From: UMGS1781 sp964389545
GTDB taxonomy: Bacteria; Bacillota; Clostridia; TANB77; CAG-508
Assembly (NCBI GenBank): GCA_964389545.1
Contig: CAYMDN010000003.1
Location: forward strand, 1-62,168
Direction: 5' to 3'
DNA length: 62,168 nt
Shown: positions 51,625 through 61,118 of the stretch, piece by piece
Position numbering within the stretch: position 1 is the first letter of the stretch
Layout: each line of letters begins with the position of its first letter
Notes under the pieces: model-generated
Told to the model about the DNA's origin: nothing
The model's database searches: none
What the model saw: only the letters and a program-made list of their open reading frames with translations
Program-made: the position numbers and the translations under genes

Positions 51625-52574
51625 TGGCATATAATTTAAAAGAAGTTATAGCTGAAAAACCAGCAAGATTTACAGAAGGACATAGAATGTGTGCAGGTTG
51701 TGGAGCTCCAGTTGTAGGTAGAATGGTATTAAGAGCATTAAAGCCAGAGGATCATGCAGTAATCTGTAATGCAACAGGATGTATGGAAGTTTCAACATTT
51801 ATATATCCATATACAGCATGGACAGATTCATTTATTCATACAGCTTTTGAATGTGCAGGAGCAACTTTATCTGGAGTTGAAGCAGCATATAAATCAATGA
51901 AAAGACAAAATAAATTATCAGGAAAAGATACAAAATTCATAGCATTTGGTGGAGATGGTGGAACTTATGATATAGGTTTACAAAGTTTATCAGGTGCAAT
52001 GGAAAGAGGACATGACATGGTATATGTATGTTATGATAATGGTGCATACATGAATACAGGTATACAACGTTCATCTGCAACACCAAGATTTGCAGACACA
52101 ACAACATCACCAGCAGGAACAGCAATACCAGGTAAAATGCAATCAAGAAAAGATTTAGCACAAGTAATGGCATCACACCACTTACCATATGTAGCACAAA
52201 CAATAGCAGTAAACAACTTTAAAGACCTATATGAAAAATCAGAAAAAGCAATATATACAGAAGGAGCATGTTTCCTAAATGTATTAGCACCATGCCCAAG
52301 AGGATGGGGATATGCAACGGAAGACTTAATGAAAATGAACAAATTAGCAGTAGAAACATGTTATTGGCCACTATATGAAGTAATAAATGGAAGATATGTA
52401 ATAAACTATAAACCAGCAAATAAACTACCAGTAGAAGAATTCTTAAAACCACAAAAAAGATTTAAACACATGTTTAAACCAGGAAACGAATGGATGATAG
52501 AAGAATTCCAAAAAGAAGTAGATGCAAGATGGGAAGAATTACTAAGACTAGAAGAAATAACAAATAGGGAATAA
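51624..52574 (+). CDS. porB: Pyruvate:ferredoxin oxidoreductase beta subunit
   Basis: A 316-aa TPP-binding subunit: GHRMCAGCGAPVVGR, ATGCMEVSTFIYPYT, and the TPP/Mg site GGDGGTYDIGLQSLSGAMER with CYDNGAYMNTGIQ. Cysteines of the proximal cluster are seen in CAGCGA and LAPCPRGW. Last gene of the operon; terminator at 52582. Confidence 0.96.
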   Translation: MAYNLKEVIAEKPARFTEGHRMCAGCGAPVVGRMVLRALKPEDHAVICNATGCMEVSTFIYPYTAWTDSFIHTAFECAGATLSGVEAAYKSMKRQNKLSGKDTKFIAFGGDGGTYDIGLQSLSGAMERGHDMVYVCYDNGAYMNTGIQRSSATPRFADTTTSPAGTAIPGKMQSRKDLAQVMASHHLPYVAQTIAVNNFKDLYEKSEKAIYTEGACFLNVLAPCPRGWGYATEDLMKMNKLAVETCYWPLYEVINGRYVINYKPANKLPVEEFLKPQKRFKHMFKPGNEWMIEEFQKEVDARWEELLRLEEITNRE

Positions 52575-52581
52575 AACCAAA

Positions 52582-52611
52582 AGAACAGCGAACATCGCTG
52601 TTCTTTTTTGT
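52582..52611 (+). terminator. Terminator of porGDAB
   Basis: AGAACAGCG (52582-52590) pairs with CGCTGTTCT (52596-52604) around a 5-nt loop, then TTTTT. Confidence 0.88.
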
Positions 52612-52678
52612 ATTATCAACATAGTAATTTTTTAGAGAATGTGGTATAATATTAGCGAATTTTTAGGAGTGTGAAGTT

Positions 52679-53380
52679 ATGTCATATATAGAATTTAAGA
52701 AAGTTAATAAGCAATATAAAATGGGAGAGGTTACTATAAATGCTTTAGATAACACTACTTTTGATATCGAAAAAGGAGAATTAGTTGTTATTGTTGGACC
52801 AAGTGGTGCAGGAAAAACTACAACTCTTAATATCTTAGGTGGTATGGATACAGCTACTTCTGGCAATGTTGTAGTAGATAAAAAAGAAATTACTGATTTA
52901 AAAAACAGGGAATTAACCAAATATAGAAGAGAAGATATTGGGTTTGTATTTCAATTTTATAATTTAGTTCAAAATTTAACTGCAAAGGAGAATGTTGAAC
53001 TTGCAACAGAGATCTGCAAAGATAGTTTAGATGTAACAGAAGTATTAAAAAAAGTTGGATTAGAAAATAGAATGAATAATTTTCCAGCACAACTTTCTGG
53101 AGGAGAACAGCAAAGAGTTGCAATTGCCAGAGCAATAGCAAAAAATCCCAAATTATTATTATGTGATGAGCCAACAGGAGCATTAGATTACAAAACAGGA
53201 AAACAAATATTACAATTATTACAAGATACTTGCAGAAAGGAAAAAATGACAGTTGTTATAATAACGCATAACACTGCAATAGCTCCAATGGCGGATAAAG
53301 TTATATACTTTAAAAATGGAACAGCAGAAAAAATACAAATCAATGATAATCCAAAAGCAATAAGCGAAATAGAGTGGTAA
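52679..53380 (+). CDS. ABC transporter ATP-binding protein (MacB/LolD type)
   Basis: A 233-aa ATPase: GPSGAGKTTTLNILGG (Walker A), LSGGEQQRVAIARA (signature), LLLCDEPTGALD (Walker B) and ITHNTAI (H-loop). It powers the FtsX-like permease encoded 14 bp downstream. Substrate is not evident; such pairs export peptides, lipids or antimicrobial compounds. Confidence 0.94.
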   Translation: MSYIEFKKVNKQYKMGEVTINALDNTTFDIEKGELVVIVGPSGAGKTTTLNILGGMDTATSGNVVVDKKEITDLKNRELTKYRREDIGFVFQFYNLVQNLTAKENVELATEICKDSLDVTEVLKKVGLENRMNNFPAQLSGGEQQRVAIARAIAKNPKLLLCDEPTGALDYKTGKQILQLLQDTCRKEKMTVVIITHNTAIAPMADKVIYFKNGTAEKIQINDNPKAISEIEW

Positions 53381-53393
53381 TTAGGAGGAAAAA

Positions 53394-55880
53394 GTGAAAA
53401 AGGCATTATTAAAAAATAGTTTAAAAGCAATCACTAAAAATAAAAAAAGATTTTTGTCTTTACTATTAATGGCTTTGCTTGGAGTTGGATTTTTTGCAGG
53501 ACTTACAGCATCTAGCCCAGATATGGAGGATACTCTAGACAATTATCTAGATAATACAAAAACTTACGATATAAGCATTCTTGCAACATTAGGACTAACA
53601 GATGATGATATTGAAGCCATAAAAAGTATTGATGGAATCGAAGAAGCATATGGAATTTGCTACAAAGACTATATGGCACAAATAAATGAAAAAGAATATG
53701 TTATACAAGTTATAGAATATAACGAAAATATAAATAAACCATATTTAATAGAAGGAAGAAATCCAGAAAACAATACAGAATGCTTATTAGATGAAAAAAT
53801 GGCTCGAAGCAATAATTATGTAATTGGAGACAAAATACAAATAGAAACAGAAGACCAATCGGTTCTTCAAAAAGAGTTAGAGATAGTAGGAATCTGCCAA
53901 AGTTCGCTATACATTTCGAGTGAAAGAGGAAATACAACTTTAGGAACAGGTAAAATAAACGCATACATATATGTAAAAGATCTTTTAGATTCTGATTACT
54001 ACACAACAATATACGCACGAGTAATAGGAGCAAAAGAACTAGAAGCAACAGACGAAGAGTATACTAATTTAATAAATGAAACAACAGATAAAATAGAAAA
54101 AATAAGAACAGAAAGAGAAGAAGCACGATATAATCAATTAGTAGAAGAAGCTCAAAAAGAATATGAAGCATATTTAATGAGTGGAGGACAACCACAAGAA
54201 AATACGCAGATAAATATAGAGCAAAATAAATGGTACATACAAACAAGAGAAGATAATTCAGGGTATTATAATATATTACAAGCAATTGAGAGCATAACTA
54301 ATTTGTCAAGAATATTTCCAATAGTGTTTTATATAATTGCGGTACTAATTAGTTTAACATCAATGACAAGAATGATAGAAGAAGAAAGAACAGAAATAGG
54401 GACATTAAAAGCACTAGGGTATTCAAATAGCAAGATAATTTATAAATATATAATCTATTCTACTATTGCCTGTATTTTAGGTGGAGTGATAGGAATGGCA
54501 ATATGTTTCTATATTTTACCAACTATAATTTGGAATACATATGGATTATTATACAAAGTTCCAGATTTAATCACACCATTCAGAGTGGAAAACGGATTAA
54601 TAGGACTAGGAATAGCATTTATATGCATAGTAGGAGCAACATACATTACATGCAAAAAAGAATTAAAAGCAATGCCTTCAAGCCTAATGAGACCAAAAGC
54701 ACCAAAGGCAGGGAAAAAAGTATTATTAGAACATATTAAGATTTTATGGAATCACATTAGCTTTTCAAAAAAAGTTACAATAAGAAACTTATTCAGATAC
54801 AAAAAGAAGGCACTTATGACAATCATCGGAATTGCAGGCTGTACAGCCCTTACGTTATCAGGATTTGGGCTTAGAGATTCAATAACAAAAATTGTATCAA
54901 GTCAGTATGGAGATACTTACAAATATGATGGAATAGTATATGTTAAAAGCAATCCTGAAGAAATAATAGAAAATTTAAAACAAAATGATAAAATAACATA
55001 TGTAACAAGAATATGTGCACAAACAGGAGAAATAAAAAAGGACGAAAAACAGAAATCAACAAATATCATAGTTCCAGAAACAACAGAAGAATTTGAAAAA
55101 GTATGTACACTATACGATAAAAATTCTAATGAAGTAAAATTAGAAAATGATGGAATCTATATTACAGATAAAATGGCAGAACATCTAAAAATAAATGAAG
55201 GCGATGACGTTACATTACATTTAAATGATGGCAAAGAATATACCTTTAATGTTAAAAAGATTGTAAAAAACTATATAGATCACTATGTATATATGACGAA
55301 GGAAACATACGAAAAATCAGTAGGTAGCACAAATATTGATTTATTATGGATAGATACTGTTGATATGAGTAAAGAGGAAGAAAATAATTTCCTAGAAGAA
55401 ATCCTTAAAGATGAAAATATAACATCAGTAACTATTTTAGAAGGATTGATGGAAACAATAAATGACATGCTAGGAGCATTAGACTATATAGTGCTAATAC
55501 TTATAATTGCTTCAGCAATTCTTGCACTAACAGTTTTATACAACTTAGCAAATGTAAATATAAGTGAAAGAAAAAGAGAAATAGCAACACTAAAAGTACT
55601 TGGATTCTACAATAAAGAAGTAGATTCGTACATAACAAGAGAGAGCATAATATTTACAATAATAGGAATAGCAATAGGACTAATTGCAGGATATTTCTTA
55701 ACACAATTTATGATAATAACTTGTGAAATAGAAGATTTAAGATTTTTAAGAGAAATACTTCCACAAAGCTATGTCTATGCAATTCTGATAACAGCAGGAT
55801 TCTCTATAAGTGTAAATTTCATAATTCATTTTACACTTAAAAAGATAGATATGATAGAAAGCTTAAAAAGTATTGAGTAA
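53394..55880 (+). CDS. FtsX/MacB-like ABC transporter permease
   Basis: An 828-aa permease starting at GTG after AGGAGG. It has an N-terminal helix, a large extracellular domain (about 45-300), three helices (about 300-420), then a second copy of the pattern: a helix near 480, an extracellular domain (500-690) and three helices (700-825). Two FtsX domains are visible (RMIEEERTEIGTLKALGYS and NISERKREIATLKVLGFY). Pairs with the upstream ATPase. Confidence 0.92.
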   Translation: MKKALLKNSLKAITKNKKRFLSLLLMALLGVGFFAGLTASSPDMEDTLDNYLDNTKTYDISILATLGLTDDDIEAIKSIDGIEEAYGICYKDYMAQINEKEYVIQVIEYNENINKPYLIEGRNPENNTECLLDEKMARSNNYVIGDKIQIETEDQSVLQKELEIVGICQSSLYISSERGNTTLGTGKINAYIYVKDLLDSDYYTTIYARVIGAKELEATDEEYTNLINETTDKIEKIRTEREEARYNQLVEEAQKEYEAYLMSGGQPQENTQINIEQNKWYIQTREDNSGYYNILQAIESITNLSRIFPIVFYIIAVLISLTSMTRMIEEERTEIGTLKALGYSNSKIIYKYIIYSTIACILGGVIGMAICFYILPTIIWNTYGLLYKVPDLITPFRVENGLIGLGIAFICIVGATYITCKKELKAMPSSLMRPKAPKAGKKVLLEHIKILWNHISFSKKVTIRNLFRYKKKALMTIIGIAGCTALTLSGFGLRDSITKIVSSQYGDTYKYDGIVYVKSNPEEIIENLKQNDKITYVTRICAQTGEIKKDEKQKSTNIIVPETTEEFEKVCTLYDKNSNEVKLENDGIYITDKMAEHLKINEGDDVTLHLNDGKEYTFNVKKIVKNYIDHYVYMTKETYEKSVGSTNIDLLWIDTVDMSKEEENNFLEEILKDENITSVTILEGLMETINDMLGALDYIVLILIIASAILALTVLYNLANVNISERKREIATLKVLGFYNKEVDSYITRESIIFTIIGIAIGLIAGYFLTQFMIITCEIEDLRFLREILPQSYVYAILITAGFSISVNFIIHFTLKKIDMIESLKSIE

Positions 55881-55893
55881 AAATATAAAATGC

Positions 55894-55922
55894 TTGATTT
55901 TTGACTTATCTTATGTTACAAT
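55894..55922 (+). promoter_or_regulatory. SigA-type promoter of secG
   Basis: TTGATT (55894-55899), 17-bp spacer, TACAAT (55917-55922). Confidence 0.55.
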
Positions 55923-55955
55923 ATTAAAGTCGAAAAAAAATAGGAGGGAACAGTA

Positions 55956-56183
55956 GTGAAAACTTTTCTAGTAGTTATATATGTAATAGTAGCAGTATTA
56001 TTAACAATCTTAACATTATTGCAAGCAAAGGAAGATGGTGGAGCATCTGAAACAATTACAGGTGGAGACTCTTTCTATGATAAAAATAAAGGTAGAACAC
56101 CAGAAGGTAAGTTAAAAAGATTTACAATAATACTTGCAATAATATTTGTAGTGCTTGCAATAGCATTAGGAATAATCTACTAA
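55956..56183 (+). CDS. secG: Preprotein translocase subunit SecG
   Basis: A 75-aa two-helix subunit of the SecYEG channel. First helix about 3-22 (VVIYVIVAVLLTILTLLQ), then the loop KEDGGASETITGGDSF typical of SecG, and a second helix about 52-74. Starts at GTG with AGGAGGG. Its stop overlaps the convergent 57-aa gene by four bases. Confidence 0.92.
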   Translation: MKTFLVVIYVIVAVLLTILTLLQAKEDGGASETITGGDSFYDKNKGRTPEGKLKRFTIILAIIFVVLAIALGIIY

Positions 56184-56353
56184 ATTATTCCATTAATATA
56201 GATTGCAATATTAAATAATATAGAACTAAAAACAGCAAGAATAATTATGGCTATGCCAGCAATTATATTGCTGTTTTTGTTTATTTCATAAAGACCATAA
56301 CGTAAAGTTTTAAAAAACATAAATAATGAAAAAATAAATATAAAAATATACAT
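56180..56353 (-). CDS. Small two-helix membrane protein after gerAC
   Basis: A 57-aa hydrophobic frame immediately downstream of gerAC (8 bp) with AGGAG before the ATG. Two membrane helices (about 3-14 and 30-53) flank a basic loop with KTLRYGLYE. Small proteins of this size and place, sometimes called GerD-like or GerAX-type accessories, follow some germinant receptor operons, but I cannot assign a family. It overlaps the secG stop on the other strand. Confidence 0.6.
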   Translation of the reverse strand: MYIFIFIFSLFMFFKTLRYGLYEINKNSNIIAGIAIIILAVFSSILFNIAIYINGII

Positions 56354-56361
56354 ATTATCTC

Positions 56362-57568
56362 CTACTTAATAGCATTATATAACTGTCCACTTTGAATATT
56401 AGTTTCAATATCTACAGTAAAGAAAGCATTTTCATAATTTGAAATCCAATCTGAAGCAATCCATTCGTCCCAAGTTAAATAATTAGGCAATAAATATTTA
56501 CCAAATCCAACAATGTCAGATTTATATTCTTTGGAAGTTTTATATAAATAGCCACTAATTTTTTCTTGTAAATAATTATTAACTGATGAATTTAAAATAT
56601 CCAATGTTTCTTTATTAATTACATTTAAAGAACTATCTAACGAAAGCAAATTACCGAGCTACATATACATTACATTTAATATATGGAAATCCGTTGATTA
56701 ATTCTACATGACTTTTAGTTTGCTTATTTAGATGAATAGAAAGTGAAATATTAGAATCGTGATTTAAAGGATTAGGTATAGTTATAGTCGCTTTTTTTAG
56801 TTTATTTGTGATAATTAAATGACAAAGAGTTTCAACATTATCAAGTTCTCCAATAAGTTTATCATTTTTAAATACAGCTGTTCCCATTATTTCTGAATTG
56901 TTTTCTCCGTCAATTCCGGTTTCTTCAGCCTTATAGTTGGAAGAAGTTGCAACTTTTTTACTATTTTTACCCGCATTAATTCCACCCAAAAGGGCAGTAG
57001 GATTGCCTGTAGTACTTAATAGCTGATTATAAAAATCACTTATATATAAATCATCAGTATAGCCAGTATATTCAACGGCTTTAGAAATAGATTCATAATA
57101 ATTTGTTTGAATAGACTCAAAAGTAGGTTTAACATTTTCTAGAAAATCTAAAGCTGGACATTTACTTATAATAATGTTGCAGTTAGGACGTATTTCAACA
57201 TTATTAATAAAATTATTTAGATATTCTGAGACACCATTTTGAGCAACTTCTTCAGATATAATAACAGCCTTACAATTTGATAAATCAAGTTGTTTACTGA
57301 TATAACTATTAATTAAACTTATACCAGAATCTATATCAGAACAGTCAACAGAGATTATTGTAGACTCTTCTTGCTTCGAACCACCAGATTCACTAGAACT
57401 ATTTAGAACAGCTATTTGCAAGCTAAGCTTAATATTTTCAGTTTCTCCGTTATCAATACCAAGAGCTATAACATACGCTCTTGTTTCAATGCCAGAAGAC
57501 ACAGTTAAATAGCCAGTTATCAACAACAAACTTAAAATCAAAATCAGGCAGTTTAGCAAAAATTTCAT
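56362..57568 (-). CDS. gerAC: Spore germination protein GerAC, split by a +1 frame break at CGG
   Basis: The Ger(x)C subunit of the GerA germinant receptor. It is read as two frames: 57568-56657 (304 aa) and 56655-56362 (97 aa), joined by skipping base 56656, giving 401 aa, a normal length. The first frame meets TAA at 56651-56653 right after an in-frame CGG. The joined junction reads NVYVA-GNLLSLD, fitting the domain III start of GerAC. The N-terminal signal ends LLLITGY instead of the lipobox LxGC: the lipid-anchoring cysteine is missing (TAT). It overlaps gerAB by 4 bp. The frame break may be programmed, or it may be a mutation. Confidence 0.85.
56653..56659 (-). other. Frame-break site in gerAC: GCT CGG TAA
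   Basis: On the minus strand the zero frame reads GTA GCT CGG TAA. Skipping the C at 56656 continues as GGT AAT TTG in the +1 frame. P-site GCT, A-site CGG, with the stop directly following. Compare 59545-59551. Confidence 0.8.
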
Positions 57569-58665
57569 TTATTTAGATGTTCCTTTCTTAAAGATTTTAA
57601 ATATGCCAGTAGTAATACAAAAAAACTAATGACAAAAACCAAGATAACAGTAAATATCTTAAAGTGATTTCTAAAAATATGTTTAACAACACTGATATCT
57701 TTAAAACAAAGAGCAATTCCCAACACAATAACAACTAAGCTATAGCTAAGCTCACTTGGATAACGAATGTTAAAATTTTTCTTAAATATTTGCAATATGC
57801 AATAAAAATTAAAGCTTAAAAATGATAGGAAAACAAAAATCCATAAAAGTATAAAAATAGCATCGACCCTCTGGAAAAAATCTCCAAATGAGATTAGTCT
57901 AGTTAGTAGATATAGTGTAAACATTTCATCAGTTTGTATAGTAAAAGGAAATGTCATAAGAAGTGAGATAACTGAAAACAAAATATAAATACCACATACA
58001 ATGACTGAAAAAATAGAAATTAATTTAAAATGCTTACCGTCTTTTAACATTGGCTTTAACAAAAATAAGTAAGCAATAATATTAAAAGCAAATAAATTTG
58101 AGAGACCATTTATAAAAACTTTATCAGTACCAAATCCAAAAATAGGAAAAAGGTTTTGCCAGGTAAAATCTTTAGAGGCAACAAACATTAAAACAATTAT
58201 TCCAACAAAAGTAAATGGGAAGAATATTTTAGTTACACCAACAATAGCATTAAGTCCAGAGTGATTTGATATAAGTATGGGTATAGCAAAAAGTAACATT
58301 AGTAGCACAAGGGGAAGATATTCAAAATAAATAATTTGTAGACTATTTGAGAAATATCTTAAAGTAAGAGCTGAAAATCCAACAAGGAATATAATATATA
58401 ATACTGAGATAATGAATTTTAAAACTTTACCACCTAGATATTCAGACACATCTATAATATCAAAACCATCAAACTTTTTGAATAATAGGTAAACAACAAC
58501 AATAAATATAATAGAAATAAAGCTTAAGTAAATTAAATTAAGCCATGAACCTGTACCAGTAGAATTTAATATGATGGCAGAAATATTAAAAATAATGTTA
58601 TTTGCAATTAGCGTTATCAAAAGTGTAATCGCTTCATATCTGCCAATTTGTTCTATTTTATTCAT
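57565..58665 (-). CDS. gerAB: Spore germination permease GerAB
   Basis: A 366-aa polytopic protein of the amino acid permease fold (about ten helices), the B subunit of the GerA receptor that binds germinants in the spore inner membrane. It starts RYEAITLLITLIANNIIF and has the usual length. In contrast to its neighbours it has one unbroken frame and no CGG codon. AAAGGAGAAAA precedes the start; its stop overlaps gerAC (ATGA). Confidence 0.92.
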   Translation of the reverse strand: MNKIEQIGRYEAITLLITLIANNIIFNISAIILNSTGTGSWLNLIYLSFISIIFIVVVYLLFKKFDGFDIIDVSEYLGGKVLKFIISVLYIIFLVGFSALTLRYFSNSLQIIYFEYLPLVLLMLLFAIPILISNHSGLNAIVGVTKIFFPFTFVGIIVLMFVASKDFTWQNLFPIFGFGTDKVFINGLSNLFAFNIIAYLFLLKPMLKDGKHFKLISIFSVIVCGIYILFSVISLLMTFPFTIQTDEMFTLYLLTRLISFGDFFQRVDAIFILLWIFVFLSFLSFNFYCILQIFKKNFNIRYPSELSYSLVVIVLGIALCFKDISVVKHIFRNHFKIFTVILVFVISFFVLLLAYLKSLRKEHLNK

Positions 58666-58686
58666 TGTTTTCTCCTTTCTAAATCA

Positions 58687-60379
58687 TTAATCTTTGTGAA
58701 ATTTCCACTTCATACTAATTGGTGGTTCCTCACGAGGACGAACAGTATTCAAAAAATCGCCTCTGCGCTCACGTCTCCAAATAGGGGAAATCAAATATGA
58801 GAGCGAAGTTTTAGAATTATTATATGGTGCATAAGGTGCAAAATAAGGGACGCCAAAGGTCCTAAATCCAGCGAGAATTGCAACTTGAGAAAATAGACCT
58901 ATAGCAATACCAAGAAATCCAGCGATAAAACCTAGGAAAATGTATAAAAACTTATAAATTCTAAAACTAAAGTTTAAGGAAAAATCCGGTATGGCAAAGG
59001 AGCAAAGACCAGTTAGTGCAACAATCACAATAACAACAGGATTTACTAAATTAGCACTAACAGCAGCATCTCCTAAAACTAATGCTCCAATAATTCCAAT
59101 AGTAGGACCAATAGGTGTAGGAATTCTAAGGCCAGCTTCTCTAATCAATTCGAAAGAAACTTCCATAATTAAAATTTCAAAGATAACCGGAAAAGGCACA
59201 GCATTTCTAGCAGTAGCAATTGTAAACAATAGCTCTGTAGGGACAAGCTCTGAATGAAAAGTCATTATTGCAACATAAATTCCAGGCAATAAAAGTGTGA
59301 TAAAAGTTGCGAGAAATCTGATTATCTTGAGTAGATTAGCATACTGATGCTTAAGATTTAGATCTTCTGGTGAAGATAAATAGTCTATAAAAACACCAGG
59401 CATAATTAAAGCATAGGGAGAGCCATTAACTAAAACAGCAACACGACCTTCTAACAAGTGATTAGCAGTTTTATCTGGCCTTTCTGTTGAAATCATTTGT
59501 GGAAATGCAATCTTACTATTATCTTGAATTAATTGTTCAACTTGTCCGAGAAGAAAGAACATAATCAATAGAAACATTGTTTAGTCTATATTTAACTTCA
59601 GCGACAAGTTCAGGATTAACAATGCCTTTCATGTAGCAAATCGCAATATTTGTATTGCTAATCTTACCAATATTAGTTTTTTCAATAATTAAATCAGCAC
59701 TATTAATATTTCGTCTCAAAATAGAGGTATTAGTTCTTAACTTTTCGACAAATGCTTCTTGAGATCCTCTAACAACAATTTCGTTTTTAGGAGTATCAAT
59801 ACTTCTAGATTCGAAACCTTTAACATCAAGAGTGAATGAAACATTTAAACTATCAACAAAAAGAGCAGCATCGCCCATGTTTATACTAGATATAACATCG
59901 GAAAAGCTATGGGTCTTTTTTATGCTAACCTGAGGTAATAATTTATCAAAAATATAATTTTCTAAATTGAATTTTTTAAATTTCTTTATAGTAACACCGT
60001 TTTTAGTTAATATTTTATTGCTAGAATGCTTGAAATTATTAGTTTTAATTAAAGGTCTTAGGATAAAATTATTAACTAAATTTGAAGAAATCATTCCATC
60101 AAAACCAACAAGAAAAGCATGATAAGACTTACCGTTTACAGATATAATAAATGGTCTAAATATAACATCACTATTAATAAGGACATTATATTTAGATTTT
60201 AGATAGTTAATATTATTATCTAGAACACCTGAAATATCTGTATCATCAGGTAATGATAAAGAAGGTGGGTTATTTAGATGAGTCGTATCTTCTTGAGAGC
60301 TTTCGACTAACTTAAAATCGTAATCACGAGGGGGATTGTATATAAATAATTCTTCCAAAAAATTACTAAATTTACTCAT
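58687..60379 (-). CDS. gerAA: Spore germination protein GerAA, split by a +1 frame break at CGG
   Basis: The A subunit of the GerA receptor. Two frames, 60379-59549 (277 aa, soluble N-terminal domains, ending SIDYVLSS) and 59547-58687 (286 aa, from GQVEQLIQDN through the membrane domain), join by skipping base 59548 to give 563 aa. The joined part matches the family pattern of a Gly before the EQLIEDN segment, PFPQ, RPDK and LLEGRVAV. Without a shift, translation would stop at TGA (59537-59539) with no membrane domain. Ribosome binding site is weak (AGGT). First gene of the ger operon. Confidence 0.88.
59545..59551 (-). other. Frame-break site in gerAA: TCT CGG ACA
   Basis: The minus-strand zero frame reads CTT TCT TCT CGG ACA AGT TGA. 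Skipping the C at 59548 continues GGA CAA GTT GAA. P-site TCT, A-site CGG, zero-frame stop three codons later. Same NCT-CGG layout as in gerAC. Confidence 0.82.
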
Positions 60380-60428
60380 ATAAGTAATGTTTACCTAAAA
60401 ATAAATAAATATACCTAAAATATGCAAA

Positions 60429-60968
60429 TTAGTAAAGAATACTAGTTGGAATATAGGTAGAATCTGGAGGAGGTACAAGTTCATTGTCTGGAGTATCAAC
60501 CTTTTTAATCTCGATAATTTTTAATAATGGAAGTTCACCATGATAGTTGCCTTTTGTAATTTCTCCAACAATTTCTACCCAAGAACCATCAGTGAAATTT
60601 TCAGCCTTTTTGTATGAACATAAAAATCCAACAATAAGCTTATTTTGGGTATTTGGCATAACCATATCTCTTGCAAGAACAAATTGATCTTTTGAAAAAT
60701 CTGAGTTCCTATATACATATCCAGAAAAAGAAACATGTTGACCGATATATGTATCTAAATTCTCATAAACACTTTTTAAAACATTTGTGTAGTTTTTAGG
60801 ATCAATGTGCGAAACCTCTGGAACAGCGATAGTATCACGAACTTTAAAAGTATCACTAAATATCTTATACAATGACAAAATAAACATAATGATAATTCCA
60901 ATTAATAAACATACGAAACTAATTTTAACTATTTTTTTAGCATCTAACTTAACATTATAAACAAACAT
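60429..60968 (-). CDS. Membrane protein with DUF1980-like OB domain
   Basis: A 179-aa protein with one N-terminal helix (about 15-36) and an extracellular domain resembling the C-terminal half of TIGR03943/DUF1980 (YcgQ) proteins: NLDTYIGQHVSFSGYVYR, DQFVLARDMVMP and DGSWVEIVGEI. YcgQ usually has more helices, so this is a stand-alone domain. Partner of YcgR-type permeases elsewhere; none is here. Its stop is about 50 bp before gerAA on the same strand. Confidence 0.7.
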   Translation of the reverse strand: MFVYNVKLDAKKIVKISFVCLLIGIIIMFILSLYKIFSDTFKVRDTIAVPEVSHIDPKNYTNVLKSVYENLDTYIGQHVSFSGYVYRNSDFSKDQFVLARDMVMPNTQNKLIVGFLCSYKKAENFTDGSWVEIVGEITKGNYHGELPLLKIIEIKKVDTPDNELVPPPDSTYIPTSILY

Positions 60969-61063
60969 ATACTCACTCCTTAAATCCTTTCTACCACAAA
61001 TTTTCTATTTACATTTAACCTGCTTATACAAGGATTATTATTAGTTAATTGTATTCGAAAGTA

Positions 61064-61092
61064 TTGAAAAGTATGAGCATTTATGATATAAA
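61064..61092 (+). promoter_or_regulatory. SigA-type promoter of secA
   Basis: TTGAAA (61064-61069), 17-bp spacer, TATAAA (61087-61092), about 27 bp before the start. Confidence 0.6.
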
Positions 61093-61118
61093 TGTAGACA
61101 TAAAAGTAGAAAGAAGGT

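Noticed and set aside
56362..56649. Separate 95-aa gene downstream of gerAC
   Set aside because: It starts at TTG without a ribosome binding site and continues the GerAC family sequence, so it is the 3' part of gerAC.
58687..59577. Separate membrane gene upstream-overlapping gerAA
   Set aside because: It overlaps the first frame by 41 bp and supplies the missing GerAA membrane domain. It is one gene with a frame break.
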